From: Pseudomonas sp. PIC25
GTDB taxonomy: Bacteria; Pseudomonadota; Gammaproteobacteria; Pseudomonadales; Pseudomonadaceae
DNA: 64,000 bases
Reading direction: 5' to 3'
NCBI RefSeq assembly: GCF_002286785.1
Contig: NZ_MUJY01000168.1
Coordinates: 1 to 64,000 of the forward strand
Position 1 is the first letter of the stretch, and each line of letters begins with the position of its first letter. A program made the position numbers and the translations under genes. Below are positions 46,369 through 57,356 of the stretch, piece after piece. The notes under the pieces are model-generated. The model was given only the letters and a program-made list of their open reading frames with translations, searched no databases and was not told the DNA's origin.

Positions 46369-47622
46369 ATGAAAGCGATCACTCGTCTCGCCGCTGCTGT
46401 TTCCCTTGCCTCCCTGATTCCGTTCGCCGCTCATGCCGGTGAAGTCGAAGTGCTTCACTGGTGGACCTCCGGTGGCGAAAAGCGCGCCGCCGATACCCTC
46501 AAGCAACTGGTCGAAGAACAGGGTCACACCTGGAAGGATTTCGCCGTGGCCGGTGGCGGTGGCGAAGCCGCCATGACCGTGCTGAAAACCCGTGCCGTAT
46601 CCGGCAACCCGCCCGCCGCCGCGCAGATCAAGGGGCCGGACATCCAGGAATGGGGCGAGCTGGGCCTACTCACCGACCTCGACGATGTCGCCAAGGAAAA
46701 CAAGTGGGACGAGATCCTGCCCAAGCAGATCGCCGGCATCATGAAGTACGACGGCGCCTACGTGGCCGTGCCGGTCAACGTGCACCGCGTCAACTGGTTG
46801 TGGATCAATCCCGAGGTGTTTGCCAAGGCCGGTGCTACCCCGCCGAAGACCCTCGATGAATTCTTCGCTGCCGCCGACAAGCTCAAGGCGGCCGGCTTCG
46901 TGCCCATCGCCCATGGCGGCCAGCCGTGGCAGGACGGCACCGTGTTTGAGGACATCGTGATCAGCGTCCTCGGCCCGGAGGGCTATCGCAAAGCCTTCGT
47001 CGATCTCGACAAGGACACCCTCACCGGCGACAAGATGGTCCAGGCCTTCGCCACTCTGAAGAAGCTGCGCGACTATATCGACGCCGATGCCGCCGGGCGC
47101 GACTGGAACACCGCCACCGCCATGGTGATCAACGGCAAGGCCGGCATGCAGATCATGGGCGACTGGGCCAAGAGCGAATGGACCGCCGCCAACAAGGTCG
47201 CCGGCAAGGACTACCAGTGCCTGCCGTTCCCCGGCACCCAGGGCAGCTTCGCCTTCAACGTCGACTCCCTGGCCATGTTCAAGCTGAGCAAGGAAGAGGA
47301 CCGCAAGGCCCAGGAAGACTTGGCGCGGACCGTGCTCGGCTCCAAGTTCCAGCAGTTCTTCAACCAGAACAAGGGCTCCATCCCGGTGCGTCTGGATGAA
47401 GACATGAACGCCTTCGACAGTTGTGCCCAGCAGTCCATGGCCGACTTCAAGGAGGCCGCCCAGGGCCCGGGCCTCCAGCCCAGTCTGGCCCACGGCATGG
47501 CCGCCTCCAGCTACGTGCAGGGTGCGGTGTTCGACGTGGTGACCAACTTCTTCAACGACCCGGCCGCCGATCCGAAGAAAGCGGCGCAGCAACTGGCCGC
47601 AGCGATTCAAGCGGTCCAGTAA
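46369..47622 (+). CDS. gltB: periplasmic glucose-binding protein
   Basis: A 417-residue family-1 sugar-binding protein of the CUT1 ABC class. Residues 1-23 are a signal peptide ending in AAHA; the mature part starts [24 protein letters not shown] precedes the start at 46369. It delivers glucose (or mannose) to GltFG and is usually the most highly expressed of the cluster; a hairpin with T run directly after the stop fits that. Confidence 0.95.
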   Translation: MKAITRLAAAVSLASLIPFAAHAGEVEVLHWWTSGGEKRAADTLKQLVEEQGHTWKDFAVAGGGGEAAMTVLKTRAVSGNPPAAAQIKGPDIQEWGELGLLTDLDDVAKENKWDEILPKQIAGIMKYDGAYVAVPVNVHRVNWLWINPEVFAKAGATPPKTLDEFFAAADKLKAAGFVPIAHGGQPWQDGTVFEDIVISVLGPEGYRKAFVDLDKDTLTGDKMVQAFATLKKLRDYIDADAAGRDWNTATAMVINGKAGMQIMGDWAKSEWTAANKVAGKDYQCLPFPGTQGSFAFNVDSLAMFKLSKEEDRKAQEDLARTVLGSKFQQFFNQNKGSIPVRLDEDMNAFDSCAQQSMADFKEAAQGPGLQPSLAHGMAASSYVQGAVFDVVTNFFNDPAADPKKAAQQLAAAIQAVQ

Positions 47623-47628
47623 GGGCGA

Positions 47629-47659
47629 GGGGTCGCCTGGGTAGGCGGCCCCGGTTTTT
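47629..47659 (+). terminator. attenuating terminator after gltB
   Basis: GGGGTCGCCT-GGGT-AGGCGGCCCC then GG and TTTTT, a good intrinsic terminator six bases past the gltB stop. A second hairpin (about 47678-47715, GCGGGT..ACCCGC enclosing GCAGGCGCC/GGCGCCCTGC) follows. Partial read-through would set GltB above GltFGK. Confidence 0.75.
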
Positions 47660-47774
47660 CCCGGCGTTCCCGATTCTGCGGGTGCCTTGCAGGCGCCACG
47701 GCGCCCTGCACCCGCAAGAACCTCTTCCCTGTGGGGGAGAGGGGCGATATCCACCCACTTCGGAGCTGTTTTCC

Positions 47775-48683
47775 ATGAGCTCAACCGCTGTCTTCGCCAA
47801 GGCCTCGCCGCTGGACGCGTTGCAAAACTGGCTACCCAAGCTGGTACTGGCACCGAGCATGCTGATCGTGTTGGTCGGCTTCTACGGCTACATCTTCTGG
47901 ACCTTCCTGCTGTCCTTCACCAACTCGCGCTTCATGCCCAGCTACAAGTGGGTGGGCTTCCAGCAGTACCTGCGCCTGTGGGACAACGACCGCTGGTGGG
48001 TAGCGAGCAAGAACCTGCTGGTGTTCGGCGGCCTGTTCATCGCCATCAGCCTGGTGATCGGCGTGGTCCTGGCCGTGCTGCTCGACCAGCGTATCCGCCG
48101 CGAAGGCTTCATCCGCACCGTCTACTTGTATCCCATGGCCCTGTCGATGATCGTCACCGGCACTGCCTGGAAGTGGCTGCTCAATCCCGGCCTTGGCCTG
48201 GACAAACTCCTGCGCGACTGGGGCTGGGAAGGTTTCCGTTTCGACTGGCTGGTGGACCCGGACCGGGTCGTCTACTGCCTGGTGATCGCCGCCGTCTGGC
48301 AATCCTCCGGCTTCGTCATGGCGCTGTTTCTCGCCGGCTTGCGTGGGGTCGACCCGTCGATCATCCGCGCCGCCCAGGTGGACGGGGCGAGCCTGCCGAG
48401 CATCTATCTGCGCATCGTTCTGCCGAGCCTGCGCCCGGTGTTCTTCAGCGCCCTGATGATCCTCGCCCACATCGCCATCAAGAGCTTCGACCTGGTGGCG
48501 GCAATGACCGCCGGCGGCCCTGGCTATGCCTCCGACCTGCCGGCGATGTTCATGTACGCCCACACCTTCACCCGCGGCCAGATGGGCCTCGGCGCGGCGA
48601 GCGCGATGCTCATGCTTGGCGCGGTGCTGGCCATCATCGTGCCCTACCTGTATTCGGAATTGAGGAACAAGCGCCATGACTAG
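47775..48683 (+). CDS. gltF: glucose ABC transporter permease GltF
   Basis: A 302-residue MalF-type permease with six transmembrane helices. MSSTAVFAKASPLDALQNWLPK is the start region. The EAA loop AAQVDGASLPSIYLRIVLPSL (about 207-227) contacts the ATPase GltK. Its last 8 bases overlap gltG, so translation of the two permeases is coupled. Confidence 0.94.
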   Translation: MSSTAVFAKASPLDALQNWLPKLVLAPSMLIVLVGFYGYIFWTFLLSFTNSRFMPSYKWVGFQQYLRLWDNDRWWVASKNLLVFGGLFIAISLVIGVVLAVLLDQRIRREGFIRTVYLYPMALSMIVTGTAWKWLLNPGLGLDKLLRDWGWEGFRFDWLVDPDRVVYCLVIAAVWQSSGFVMALFLAGLRGVDPSIIRAAQVDGASLPSIYLRIVLPSLRPVFFSALMILAHIAIKSFDLVAAMTAGGPGYASDLPAMFMYAHTFTRGQMGLGAASAMLMLGAVLAIIVPYLYSELRNKRHD

Positions 48684-49521
48684 TGTGGTCGGGCACAAGC
48701 CCTTCAGCCCCAGCCGACTGGCGATCCATGCGACCCTGCTGCTGGCCTGCGCGGTCTATCTGGTGCCGCTGGTGGTCATGCTGCTGACCAGCTTCAAGAC
48801 CCCGGACGACATCCGCGGCGGCAATCTGCTGTCCTGGCCGGACGTATTCACTCTCATTGGTTGGGCCAAGGCCTGGGACAGCGTCGGCGGCTTCTTCTGG
48901 AACTCGGTGAAGATCACCGTGCCGGCGGTGGTGATTTCCACGCTGCTCGGTGCGCTGAACGGCTACGTGTTGTCGATGTGGCGCTTCCGCGGCTCTCAGT
49001 TGTTCTTCGGCCTGCTGCTGTTCGGCTGCTTCCTGCCGTTCCAGGTGATCCTGCTGCCGGCGTCCTTCACCCTCGGCAAGCTGGGGTTGGCCAACACCAC
49101 GACGGGGCTGGTGCTGGTCCACGTGGTTTATGGCCTGGCCTTCACCACCCTGTTCTTCCGCAACTTCTACGTCAGCATCCCGGATGCCCTGGTGCGTGCC
49201 GCGCGGCTCGACGGGGCGGGCTTCTTCACCATCTTCGGGCGCATCCTGCTGCCGATGTCGGTGCCGACCATCATGGTCTGCCTGATCTGGCAGTTCACCC
49301 AGATCTGGAACGACTTCCTCTTCGGTGTGGTGTTCGCCAGCGGCGACTCCCAGCCGATCACCGTGGCGCTGAACAACCTGGTGAACACCAGCACCGGCGC
49401 CAAGGAATACAACGTCGACATGGCCGCCGCGATGATCGCCGGCCTCCCCACGCTGGTGGTCTATGTGCTGGCCGGCAAGTACTTCCTGCGCGGTCTGACG
49501 GCCGGCGCGGTCAAAGGTTGA
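48676..49521 (+). CDS. gltG: glucose ABC transporter permease GltG
   Basis: A 281-residue MalG-type permease with six helices. RAARLDGAGFFTIFGRILLPM is the EAA coupling loop. Overlaps gltF by eight bases and is followed by gltK after 11 bases. Forms the membrane channel with GltF. Confidence 0.94.
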   Translation: MTSVVGHKPFSPSRLAIHATLLLACAVYLVPLVVMLLTSFKTPDDIRGGNLLSWPDVFTLIGWAKAWDSVGGFFWNSVKITVPAVVISTLLGALNGYVLSMWRFRGSQLFFGLLLFGCFLPFQVILLPASFTLGKLGLANTTTGLVLVHVVYGLAFTTLFFRNFYVSIPDALVRAARLDGAGFFTIFGRILLPMSVPTIMVCLIWQFTQIWNDFLFGVVFASGDSQPITVALNNLVNTSTGAKEYNVDMAAAMIAGLPTLVVYVLAGKYFLRGLTAGAVKG

Positions 49522-49532
49522 GGTAAAACACG

Positions 49533-50681
49533 ATGGCATCCCTCGAACTGCGCAACGTCCACAAACGCTACGGCTCTGGCCTGCCCGACACGCTGAAGCA
49601 CATCGACCTGAAGATCGAGTCCGGCGAATTCCTGATCCTGGTCGGCCCGTCCGGCTGCGGCAAATCCACCCTGATGAACTGCATCGCCGGTCTGGAAGAC
49701 ATCACCGGCGGCGAGATTCTCGTCGAAGGCTCGGACATCAGCGGTATGAGCCCGAAGGATCGGGACATCGCCATGGTGTTCCAGTCCTACGCGCTGTACC
49801 CGACCATGAACGTGCGCGACAACATCGCCTTCGGCCTGAAGATGCGCAAGGTGCCGCAGGAGAAGATCGACGAGGAAGTGGCGCGGGTCGCCAAGCTGCT
49901 GCAGATCGAGCATCTGCTGACCCGCAAGCCCTCGCAGCTCTCCGGCGGCCAGCAACAGCGTGTGGCCATGGGCCGGGCGCTGGCGCGGCGGCCGAAGATC
50001 TACCTGTTCGACGAGCCGCTGTCGAACCTCGACGCCAAGCTGCGCGTGGAGATGCGCACCGAAATCAAGCTGATGCACCAGCGCCTGAAAACCACCACGG
50101 TCTACGTGACCCATGACCAGATCGAGGCCATGACCCTGGGCGACAAAGTGGCGGTGATGAAGGACGGCATCGTCCAGCAGTTCGGCACTCCGCAGCAAAT
50201 CTACAACGACCCCGCCAACCTGTTCGTCGCCAGCTTCATCGGCTCGCCGCCGATGAACTTCATCCCGCTGCGCGTGCAGCGCCAGGGCGGGCAGTGGCTG
50301 GCGATCCTCGACAGTGGGCAGGCGCGTTGTGAGCTGCCGCTGACGGTGGCCGATGACGCTGCGCTGGAAGGACGCGACGTGATTCTCGGCGTGCGTCCGG
50401 AGCAGATCGTGGTGGGCAAGGGCGACGCCGGCCTGCCTGCCGTGCGCGCCGAGGTCGACGTGATCGAACCCACCGGCCCGGACACCCTGGTGTTCGTTTC
50501 CCTCAACGACACCAAGGTCTGCTGCCGGGTGGCGCCGGACCTCGCCCCTCAGGTGGGGGAGAGCCTGACACTGCAGTTCGACCCGGCGAAGGTGTTGCTG
50601 TTCGACGCGCAAAGCGGCGAGCGCCTGGGCGCCCAGCCCGCCGAACGTCCGCGCAATGTGGCCCAGTTCAAAGGACGGTGA
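49533..50681 (+). CDS. gltK: glucose ABC transporter ATPase GltK
   Basis: A 382-residue MalK/MsmX-type ATPase. Walker A GPSGCGKST (about 38-46), Q loop VFQSYALYP, signature LSGGQQQR (about 135-142), Walker B IYLFDEPLSNLDAKLR, H loop YVTHDQIEAMTL. The C-terminal third is the MalK-type OB-fold regulatory domain. Energises glucose import by GltFG. Confidence 0.95.
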   Translation: MASLELRNVHKRYGSGLPDTLKHIDLKIESGEFLILVGPSGCGKSTLMNCIAGLEDITGGEILVEGSDISGMSPKDRDIAMVFQSYALYPTMNVRDNIAFGLKMRKVPQEKIDEEVARVAKLLQIEHLLTRKPSQLSGGQQQRVAMGRALARRPKIYLFDEPLSNLDAKLRVEMRTEIKLMHQRLKTTTVYVTHDQIEAMTLGDKVAVMKDGIVQQFGTPQQIYNDPANLFVASFIGSPPMNFIPLRVQRQGGQWLAILDSGQARCELPLTVADDAALEGRDVILGVRPEQIVVGKGDAGLPAVRAEVDVIEPTGPDTLVFVSLNDTKVCCRVAPDLAPQVGESLTLQFDPAKVLLFDAQSGERLGAQPAERPRNVAQFKGR

Positions 50682-50686
50682 AAGAC

Positions 50687-50748
50687 GCCGCCAGCGGCGA
50701 ACGACCTCCGGCTCGCGCAGTCAGAGCCGGAGGAAGGCCGCTGGCGGC
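50687..50748 (+). other. two-tier stem-loop between gltK and oprB
   Basis: Outer arms GCCGCCAGCGGC / GCCGCTGGCGGC (12 bp) and inner arms CCTCCGGCTC / GAGCCGGAGG (10 bp) enclose a nine-base loop. All arm bases pair exactly. No T run follows. It starts six bases after the gltK stop and could terminate weakly, block 3' exonuclease or separate oprB expression from the ABC genes. Confidence 0.8.
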
Positions 50749-50793
50749 AGGCAGTACCGATGGCTGTAAAAACAATAACAACAGTGGGAGTGA

Positions 50794-52020
<1,227 letters not shown>

Positions 52021-52026
52021 CTAGCT

Positions 52027-52059
52027 CCGGGCCTGCCGTCCGTCCGACGGTGGGCTCGG
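52027..52059 (+). terminator. hairpin after oprB
   Basis: CCGGGCCTGCCGTC pairs with GACGGTGGGCTCGG (14 bp with three G-U pairs) around a five-base loop, six bases after the oprB stop. A T run is lacking. Confidence 0.5.
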
Positions 52060-52135
52060 GTGTGCCGTTGCAGGGGTTGTCGGCGTCCGTGGTCTATAGC
52101 TGGTTTGGCGTTTCTTTCATGCGGGCCTGGATTTG

Positions 52136-53032
52136 ATGCACCCTGTTTCTCCTTCGCTGGCCGGGCCGGATCGGTCCGGCCAGCCCTCTGAACATCCGTT
52201 CACCGGCCTGTTCCCCTTGCCGCGCGGGCAGCGTTTCGCCTGGGCGCGCCTGCACGGGCGTGAGCTGCTGGTGCTCGATCATCCGCGCTGCCAGGCGGTG
52301 TTCAGCCGCCAGGGCGGTCAACTGCTGCATTTCCAGCCGCGTGGCGAGCGGCCGATGCTCTGGTGCGCGTCGCGCTGGCCCCAGGTGGGCGCCATCCGTG
52401 GCGGTGTCCCGGTGTGCTGGCCCTGGTTCGGTCGTCATCCGACCCAGAACGGTTGGCCGGCCCACGGCTGGGCACGGCTGGAAGAATGGAAGCTGTTGCG
52501 CAACGAGGCCGACGAGCAGGGCCTTTATGTCAGTTGGGAGCTGGAGCTGTGCGACTGGCGCGTGCGCTTGGATGCCGAGCTGGGCGATGCCCTGCAACTG
52601 CGTCTGCAAACCTCCCATGAGGACAGCGAGCCCTGTCTGCTCAGCCAGGCTTTGCACGCTTATTGGCGCATCGGCGATGTCGCCGGGGCCAGCCTGGGTG
52701 GTTTGCAGGGCAGGAAGGGGCTGGATCTGTCGACGCGGCAGGACTCCAGCCAGCACGGCGAAATGCGTATCGGCGATGGGTGTGACCTGTTGTTCCAGCC
52801 GGGCGGTGCGCTGCGGTTGTACGACGGCATCTGGCAACGGCGCCTGCGCCTCGATACCGGCGGCAGTCCCGAGACGCTGGTGTGGCACCCCGGCAGCCGG
52901 CCGCTGCGCGATGTGAGCTGGAGCGAGGCCTTGGGCTTCCTCTGTGTCGAGGCGGCTGGTGGTATCCAGGACAGCCTCTGCCTGAAACCCGGCGAGGTCG
53001 CTTCGCTGAGTCTGAAGGCGTCGTTGGAGTAG
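52136..53032 (+). CDS. aldose 1-epimerase-like D-hexose-6-phosphate mutarotase
   Basis: A 298-residue YeaD-family mutarotase of the galactose mutarotase superfamily. WPWFGRHPTQNGWPAHGWAR contains the conserved His pair, LLSQALHAYWRIGDV the catalytic His, and VWHPGS the Asp/Glu-proximal block. Members interconvert the anomers of glucose-6-phosphate, which fits its place beside zwf, which acts on the beta form. The ATG at 52136 is used; a TTG one codon earlier is possible. No strong ribosome site. Confidence 0.88.
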   Translation: MHPVSPSLAGPDRSGQPSEHPFTGLFPLPRGQRFAWARLHGRELLVLDHPRCQAVFSRQGGQLLHFQPRGERPMLWCASRWPQVGAIRGGVPVCWPWFGRHPTQNGWPAHGWARLEEWKLLRNEADEQGLYVSWELELCDWRVRLDAELGDALQLRLQTSHEDSEPCLLSQALHAYWRIGDVAGASLGGLQGRKGLDLSTRQDSSQHGEMRIGDGCDLLFQPGGALRLYDGIWQRRLRLDTGGSPETLVWHPGSRPLRDVSWSEALGFLCVEAAGGIQDSLCLKPGEVASLSLKASLE

Positions 53033-53066
53033 GCAGGCAGTAAACAGGTAGTTTTTCAACGACCTG

Positions 53067-53936
53067 TTAGCCGATGTCTTCGTCCGCCTGGTACCGCGTC
53101 GGCACCAAGCTCTCCTTGACCTTGCGCAGGTGCGGCTGGAAGTCCACCCCGCGGCGCAGGGTCACGCCCGTGGCGAGCACGTCGAGCACGGTGAGCTGGA
53201 TGATTCGCGAGGTCATCGGCATGTAGATGTCGGTGTCTTCCGGCAGCGGGATATCCAGGCTCAAGGTGCAGACCTTGGCCAGTGGCGAGCCGGCGGCGGT
53301 GAGGCCGAGCACCGAGGCGCCGTTCTCCCGGGCCAGCTTGGCGACGTCCACCAGTTCGCGGGTGCGCCCGGTGTAGGAAATGATCACGAACAGATCGCCG
53401 GTATGCGCCACCGAGGCGAGCATGCGCTGCATCAGCACGTCGGCATGGGCGGACACGGCGAGGTTGAAGCGGAAGAACTTGTGCTGCGCGTCCAGCGCCA
53501 CCGGGGCCGAGGCGCCGAGGCCGAAGAAGTGAATCTGCCGGGCCTGGATCAGCAGGTCCACGGCGCGGCTGATCACCTGCGGGTCAAGGGATTGGCAGGC
53601 GCTGTCCAGGGACGCGATGGTGCTGCCGAAGATTTTCCGGGTGTACGCCTCGGGGCTGTCGTCGGCCTCCACCGCGCGGCTGACATAGGCGGCACCGCTG
53701 GCGAGGCTCTGCGCCAATTGCATCTTCAGTTCGGGATAGCCGCTGACGTTGAAGGAGCGGCAGAAGCGGTTGACCGTCGGCTCGCTGACCTTCGCCGCCT
53801 GGGCGAGGGCGGCGATGCTGAAGCGCGTCGCTTGCTGCGGATCGCGCAGGATAGCCTCGGCCACCTTGCGTTCGGCCTTGTTCAATTCCTCGAGACGATT
53901 TTGGATCTGCTCCAGGAGATTTCTTACGCGCTCCAT
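53067..53936 (-). CDS. hexR: HexR transcriptional repressor
   Basis: A 289-residue RpiR-family regulator. The helix-turn-helix lies at about 20-75 ([20 protein letters not shown]) and the C-terminal SIS domain at about 125-260 ([35 protein letters not shown]), which binds 2-keto-3-deoxy-6-phosphogluconate. It represses zwf-pgl-eda, edd-glk and gap. Divergent from zwf across 177 bases. Confidence 0.96.
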   Translation of the reverse strand: MERVRNLLEQIQNRLEELNKAERKVAEAILRDPQQATRFSIAALAQAAKVSEPTVNRFCRSFNVSGYPELKMQLAQSLASGAAYVSRAVEADDSPEAYTRKIFGSTIASLDSACQSLDPQVISRAVDLLIQARQIHFFGLGASAPVALDAQHKFFRFNLAVSAHADVLMQRMLASVAHTGDLFVIISYTGRTRELVDVAKLARENGASVLGLTAAGSPLAKVCTLSLDIPLPEDTDIYMPMTSRIIQLTVLDVLATGVTLRRGVDFQPHLRKVKESLVPTRYQADEDIG

Positions 53937-54028
53937 GTCTCTTCCTTTACCGGGGGCTCAATTCGGTGGCCTATCCTACTGGTGGCACCGGGTTCGCACC
54001 AACCGGATGTTATTTTTTTAACGAAATG

Positions 54029-54043
54029 TTGTTTTTATTACTA
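54029..54043. promoter_or_regulatory. possible HexR box before zwf
   Basis: TTGT-TTTTATT-ACTA differs from TTGT-N7-ACAA at one base of the second half. It lies 71-85 bases upstream of the zwf start in a T-rich patch and is flanked by inverted TTATTTTTTTAA. HexR control of zwf is known in Pseudomonas, which supports the site. Confidence 0.45.
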
Positions 54044-54113
54044 CTTTTAGGGCTTAATTCGCCCTGAGTTTTGGCGTAATTTCCCATTTACATTGTTAGT
54101 AGAAACCAAATTT

Positions 54114-55583
54114 ATGCCAGCGATTACGGTTGACCCCTGTACCTTTGCCTTGTTCGGCGCGCTTGGCGATCTGGCGCTGCGCAAGCTTTTCCCCGCGCTC
54201 TACCAGTTGGATCGCGCCGGCCTGCTGCATGCCGACACGCGTATCCTGGCCCTGGCCCGCGATGTCGGCGACGAGCGCAAGCACTTGGCGTTCATCGACG
54301 AGCACCTGCGCCGTCACGTGCCGAACAAGGAAATCGATGAAACGGTCATGCAGCGCTTCCAGGCGCGCCTGAGCTACCTGACCATGGATTTCCGCGATGC
54401 CGCGGCCTACGTCACGCTGGCCGAGCGGGTCGCCGATGCGGAGACGCTGATCGCGTACTTCGCCACGCCGGCGTCGGTCTACGGGCCGATCTGCGAGAAC
54501 CTCGCCGCCGCCGGGCTCGCCGAGCGCGCCCGGGTGGTGCTGGAGAAACCCATCGGTCACGACCTGGAGTCGTCGCGCGTGGTCAACGATGCGGTGGCAC
54601 AGTACTTCCCGGAGAGCCGCATCTACCGGATCGATCACTACCTGGGCAAGGAGACGGTACAGAACCTGATCGCCCTGCGCTTCGCCAACAGCCTGTTCGA
54701 GACCCAGTGGAACCAGCACCACATCTCCCACGTCGAGATCACCGTGGCGGAGAAGGTCGGCATCGAGGGCCGCTGGGGCTACTTCGACCAGGCCGGGCAG
54801 CTGCGCGACATGATCCAGAACCACCTGCTGCAGCTGCTCTGCCTGATCGCCATGGACCCGCCCAGCGATCTGTCCGCCGACAGCATCCGCGACGAGAAGG
54901 TCAAGGTGCTCAAGGCCCTGGCGCCGATCACCGCCGACAAGCTCAGCCAGCGGGTGGTGCGCGGCCAGTACACCTCCGGCAGCAGCGACGGTAAGCCGGT
55001 GCCCGGCTACCTGGAGGAAGAGAACTCCAATGCCGAAAGCGACACCGAGACCTTCGTCGCCCTGCGTGCCGATATCTGCAACTGGCGCTGGTCCGGCGTG
55101 CCGTTCTATCTGCGTACCGGCAAGCGCATGCCGCAGAAGCTGTCGCAGATCGTCATTCATTTCAAAGAGCCGCCGTTCTACATCTTCGCGCCGGAACAAC
55201 GGGCGCTGATCAGCAACCGGCTGATCATCCGCCTGCAACCGGACGAGGGCATGTCGCTGCAGGTGATGACCAAGGACCAGGGCCTGGACAAGGGCATGCA
55301 CCTGCGCAGCGGTCCGCTGCAACTGAATTTTTCCGAAACCTACAAGAGCGCTCGCATCCCCGATGCCTATGAGCGGCTCCTGCTGGAGCTGATGCAAGGC
55401 AACCAGTACCTGTTCGTGCGCAAGGACGAGGTGGAATACGCCTGGCGCTGGTGCGACCAGTTGATCGACGGCTGGAAGCGCCTCGGCGATTCGCCGAAGC
55501 CCTACGCGGCGGGTACCTGGGGACCGGTGGCATCGATCGCGCTCATTACCCGCGATGGGAGGTCCTGGTATGGCGATTTATAA
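54114..55583 (+). CDS. zwf: glucose-6-phosphate 1-dehydrogenase
   Basis: A 489-residue NADP-linked dehydrogenase. [20 protein letters not shown] (about 10-29) is the cofactor site and [13 protein letters not shown] (about 174-186) holds the catalytic His-Asp. The start at 54114 gives the length known for Pseudomonas Zwf; the frame also opens upstream. First gene of zwf-pgl-eda, repressed by HexR. Its end overlaps pgl by 14 bases. Confidence 0.97.
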   Translation: MPAITVDPCTFALFGALGDLALRKLFPALYQLDRAGLLHADTRILALARDVGDERKHLAFIDEHLRRHVPNKEIDETVMQRFQARLSYLTMDFRDAAAYVTLAERVADAETLIAYFATPASVYGPICENLAAAGLAERARVVLEKPIGHDLESSRVVNDAVAQYFPESRIYRIDHYLGKETVQNLIALRFANSLFETQWNQHHISHVEITVAEKVGIEGRWGYFDQAGQLRDMIQNHLLQLLCLIAMDPPSDLSADSIRDEKVKVLKALAPITADKLSQRVVRGQYTSGSSDGKPVPGYLEEENSNAESDTETFVALRADICNWRWSGVPFYLRTGKRMPQKLSQIVIHFKEPPFYIFAPEQRALISNRLIIRLQPDEGMSLQVMTKDQGLDKGMHLRSGPLQLNFSETYKSARIPDAYERLLLELMQGNQYLFVRKDEVEYAWRWCDQLIDGWKRLGDSPKPYAAGTWGPVASIALITRDGRSWYGDL

Positions 55584-56286
55584 AGTGGATCTGCCGGCCG
55601 GCGTGGTGGCCCACAGCCTGGCCGACGCAACGCAACACGCCAGCGCGATGGCCCAGGCCGTGGCCGAGGCATTGCGTGCAGCCATCGACAGCCATGGTCG
55701 TGCGACCCTGGTGGTCTCCGGCGGCCGTAGCACGGCGGCGTTCTTCGAGGCGCTGTCCGGGCAGCAACTGGACTGGTCACGCGTCCTGATCAGCCTCGCC
55801 GATGAGCGCTGGGTGCCCGTGGAGCACCCGGAAAGCAACGAAGGGCTGGTGCGCCGTCATCTGTTGCGCGGCGCAGCGGCTTCGGCGCGTTTCCTCGGTT
55901 TGTACCGGGCAGCGCCGACCCTGGAAGAAGCCGCTGCGCAGACCGACCACGTCCTGGCCGAGCTGGCGCTGCCGATCGACGTGCTGGTGCTGGGCATGGG
56001 CGACGATGGCCACTGTGCCTCGTTGTTCCCGCGCAGCCCGAACCTGGCCGACGCGCTGCATCCCGAATGCGAGCGGCGCTGCCTGCCGATGCAGGCGCCG
56101 AGCGTTCCGCGCCAGCGCCTGACCATGACCTACCCGCTGCTCGCCTCGGCTCGCCTGCCACTGCTGGCGATCCAGGGCGAGGCCAAATTGAACACCCTGC
56201 GAGCGGCGGTGGCCGGCGACGATGCCCTGGGCATGCCGATCCGCGCATTCCTGCGACCCCCACTCGAGATTTACTGGTGCCCGTGA
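55570..56286 (+). CDS. pgl: 6-phosphogluconolactonase
   Basis: A 238-residue lactonase of the DevB/SOL family. [20 protein letters not shown] (about 42-61) and [14 protein letters not shown] (about 142-155) are the phosphate and lactone binding motifs. Hydrolyses 6-phosphogluconolactone made by Zwf. Starts inside the end of zwf. Confidence 0.96.
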   Translation: MAIYKVDLPAGVVAHSLADATQHASAMAQAVAEALRAAIDSHGRATLVVSGGRSTAAFFEALSGQQLDWSRVLISLADERWVPVEHPESNEGLVRRHLLRGAAASARFLGLYRAAPTLEEAAAQTDHVLAELALPIDVLVLGMGDDGHCASLFPRSPNLADALHPECERRCLPMQAPSVPRQRLTMTYPLLASARLPLLAIQGEAKLNTLRAAVAGDDALGMPIRAFLRPPLEIYWCP

Positions 56287-56305
56287 GGCCCGAAGGACAG
56301 CCGAT

Positions 56306-56953
56306 ATGACCATGGCCGACAAGATCACCCTGATCGACGACCTCTGCGCCCGCGCGCGCATCCTCCCGGTGATCACAATCGCCCGTGAGGAAGACATCCT
56401 GCCCCTGGCCGATGCGCTGGCCGCCGGCGGCCTGCGCACCCTGGAAGTGACCCTGCGTTCCGCCCATGGCCTGACCGCGATCCGCCAACTGCGTCGGGAG
56501 CGCCCGGACCTGTGCGTCGGCGCCGGTACCGTGCTGGACCTGGATATGTTCGCCGCGGCGGTGGAAGCCGGCGCCCAATTCATCGTCACGCCGGGTTCGA
56601 CCAAGGAATTGCTCGAAGCGGCGCTGGATAGCCCGGTACCGCTGCTGCCCGGCATTTGCACGCCCTCCGAACTGATGACCGGCTATGCCTTGGGCTATCG
56701 CCGGTTCAAGCTGTTTCCGGCGGAAGTCGCCGGTGGCGTCGCCGCGCTCAAGGCATTGTCCGGCCCCTTCGGCGGCGTGCGCTTCTGCCCGACCGGCGGC
56801 GTCAGCCTGGATAACCTGAAGAGCTACGTGGCCCAGCCCAACGTGATGTGCGTCGGCGGCACCTGGATGCTCGACAGCGGCTGGATCAAGAACGGCGACT
56901 GGGAGCGGGTCACCCGTACCAGTGCCGAGGCGCTGGCGCTGCTGGATTCCTGA
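56306..56953 (+). CDS. eda: KDPG aldolase
   Basis: 2-keto-3-deoxy-6-phosphogluconate aldolase, 215 residues. Schiff-base Lys135 is in RRFKLFPAE, the proton relay Glu47 in LEVTLRS, and the pyruvate loop is LLPGICTPSE. It splits KDPG to pyruvate and glyceraldehyde-3-phosphate. GAAGGA upstream of ATG 56306; a second ATG lies two codons later. Its stop codon overlaps the left end of a MITE-like repeat. Confidence 0.97.
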   Translation: MTMADKITLIDDLCARARILPVITIAREEDILPLADALAAGGLRTLEVTLRSAHGLTAIRQLRRERPDLCVGAGTVLDLDMFAAAVEAGAQFIVTPGSTKELLEAALDSPVPLLPGICTPSELMTGYALGYRRFKLFPAEVAGGVAALKALSGPFGGVRFCPTGGVSLDNLKSYVAQPNVMCVGGTWMLDSGWIKNGDWERVTRTSAEALALLDS

Positions 56954-57175
56954 GAACCTGTTCGTGATCTGCAGCGCGTCGGCCCTGCTGTGTTGAAAAC
57001 AGGTCGGGCCGCGCAGGTCGGGCCGCGCAGGCTGGATCGCCAGCCCGGTCGGACTGCTCAGCTCGTAAAGTCGAATGCAAGCCCAGCGCGTCCTCGCCTA
57101 CGCGGTCCGGTCTGTTTTCGTGGGACCGCCGAGGCCTTGGATGGCTCTAGCTCGCGAGATCGCGAACAGGTTCTG
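56952..57175. repeat. MITE-like repeat, best preserved copy
   Basis: Inverted ends AGAACCTGTTCGTGATCT and AGATCGCGAACAGGTTCT (one mismatch in 18) bound about 224 bases. The inside has a tandem pair TCGGGCCGCGCAGG and the GGATCGCCAGCC palindrome. No open reading frame of note. Confidence 0.85.
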
Positions 57176-57204
57176 ATACCTCGAAACCTGACACAGGTGC
57201 TTGT

Positions 57205-57245
57205 CCCGGTGCGGTTGAGTCACGGCTCCGCATCGGGATTTTTTT
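57205..57245 (+). terminator. intrinsic terminator between eda and rluB
   Basis: CCCGGTGCGG (57205-57214) pairs with CCGCATCGGG (57228-57237) with one G-U pair around a 13-base loop, followed by ATTTTTTT. A smaller stem CCTG-ACA-CAGG lies just before (57187-57197). This is a strong rho-independent terminator; it may end the eda operon or a short RNA beginning in the repeat. Confidence 0.85.
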
Positions 57246-57356
57246 GTCTGTCGTTTGCCGCGGTCTCGGCTAGGCTGAAAGCCTGTGCGCTGGCGCGTTG
57301 ATACGCGTATGATGCGCGCCCTTTCAATCGGAACAGTCACACCGGGAGGTGCCCAG

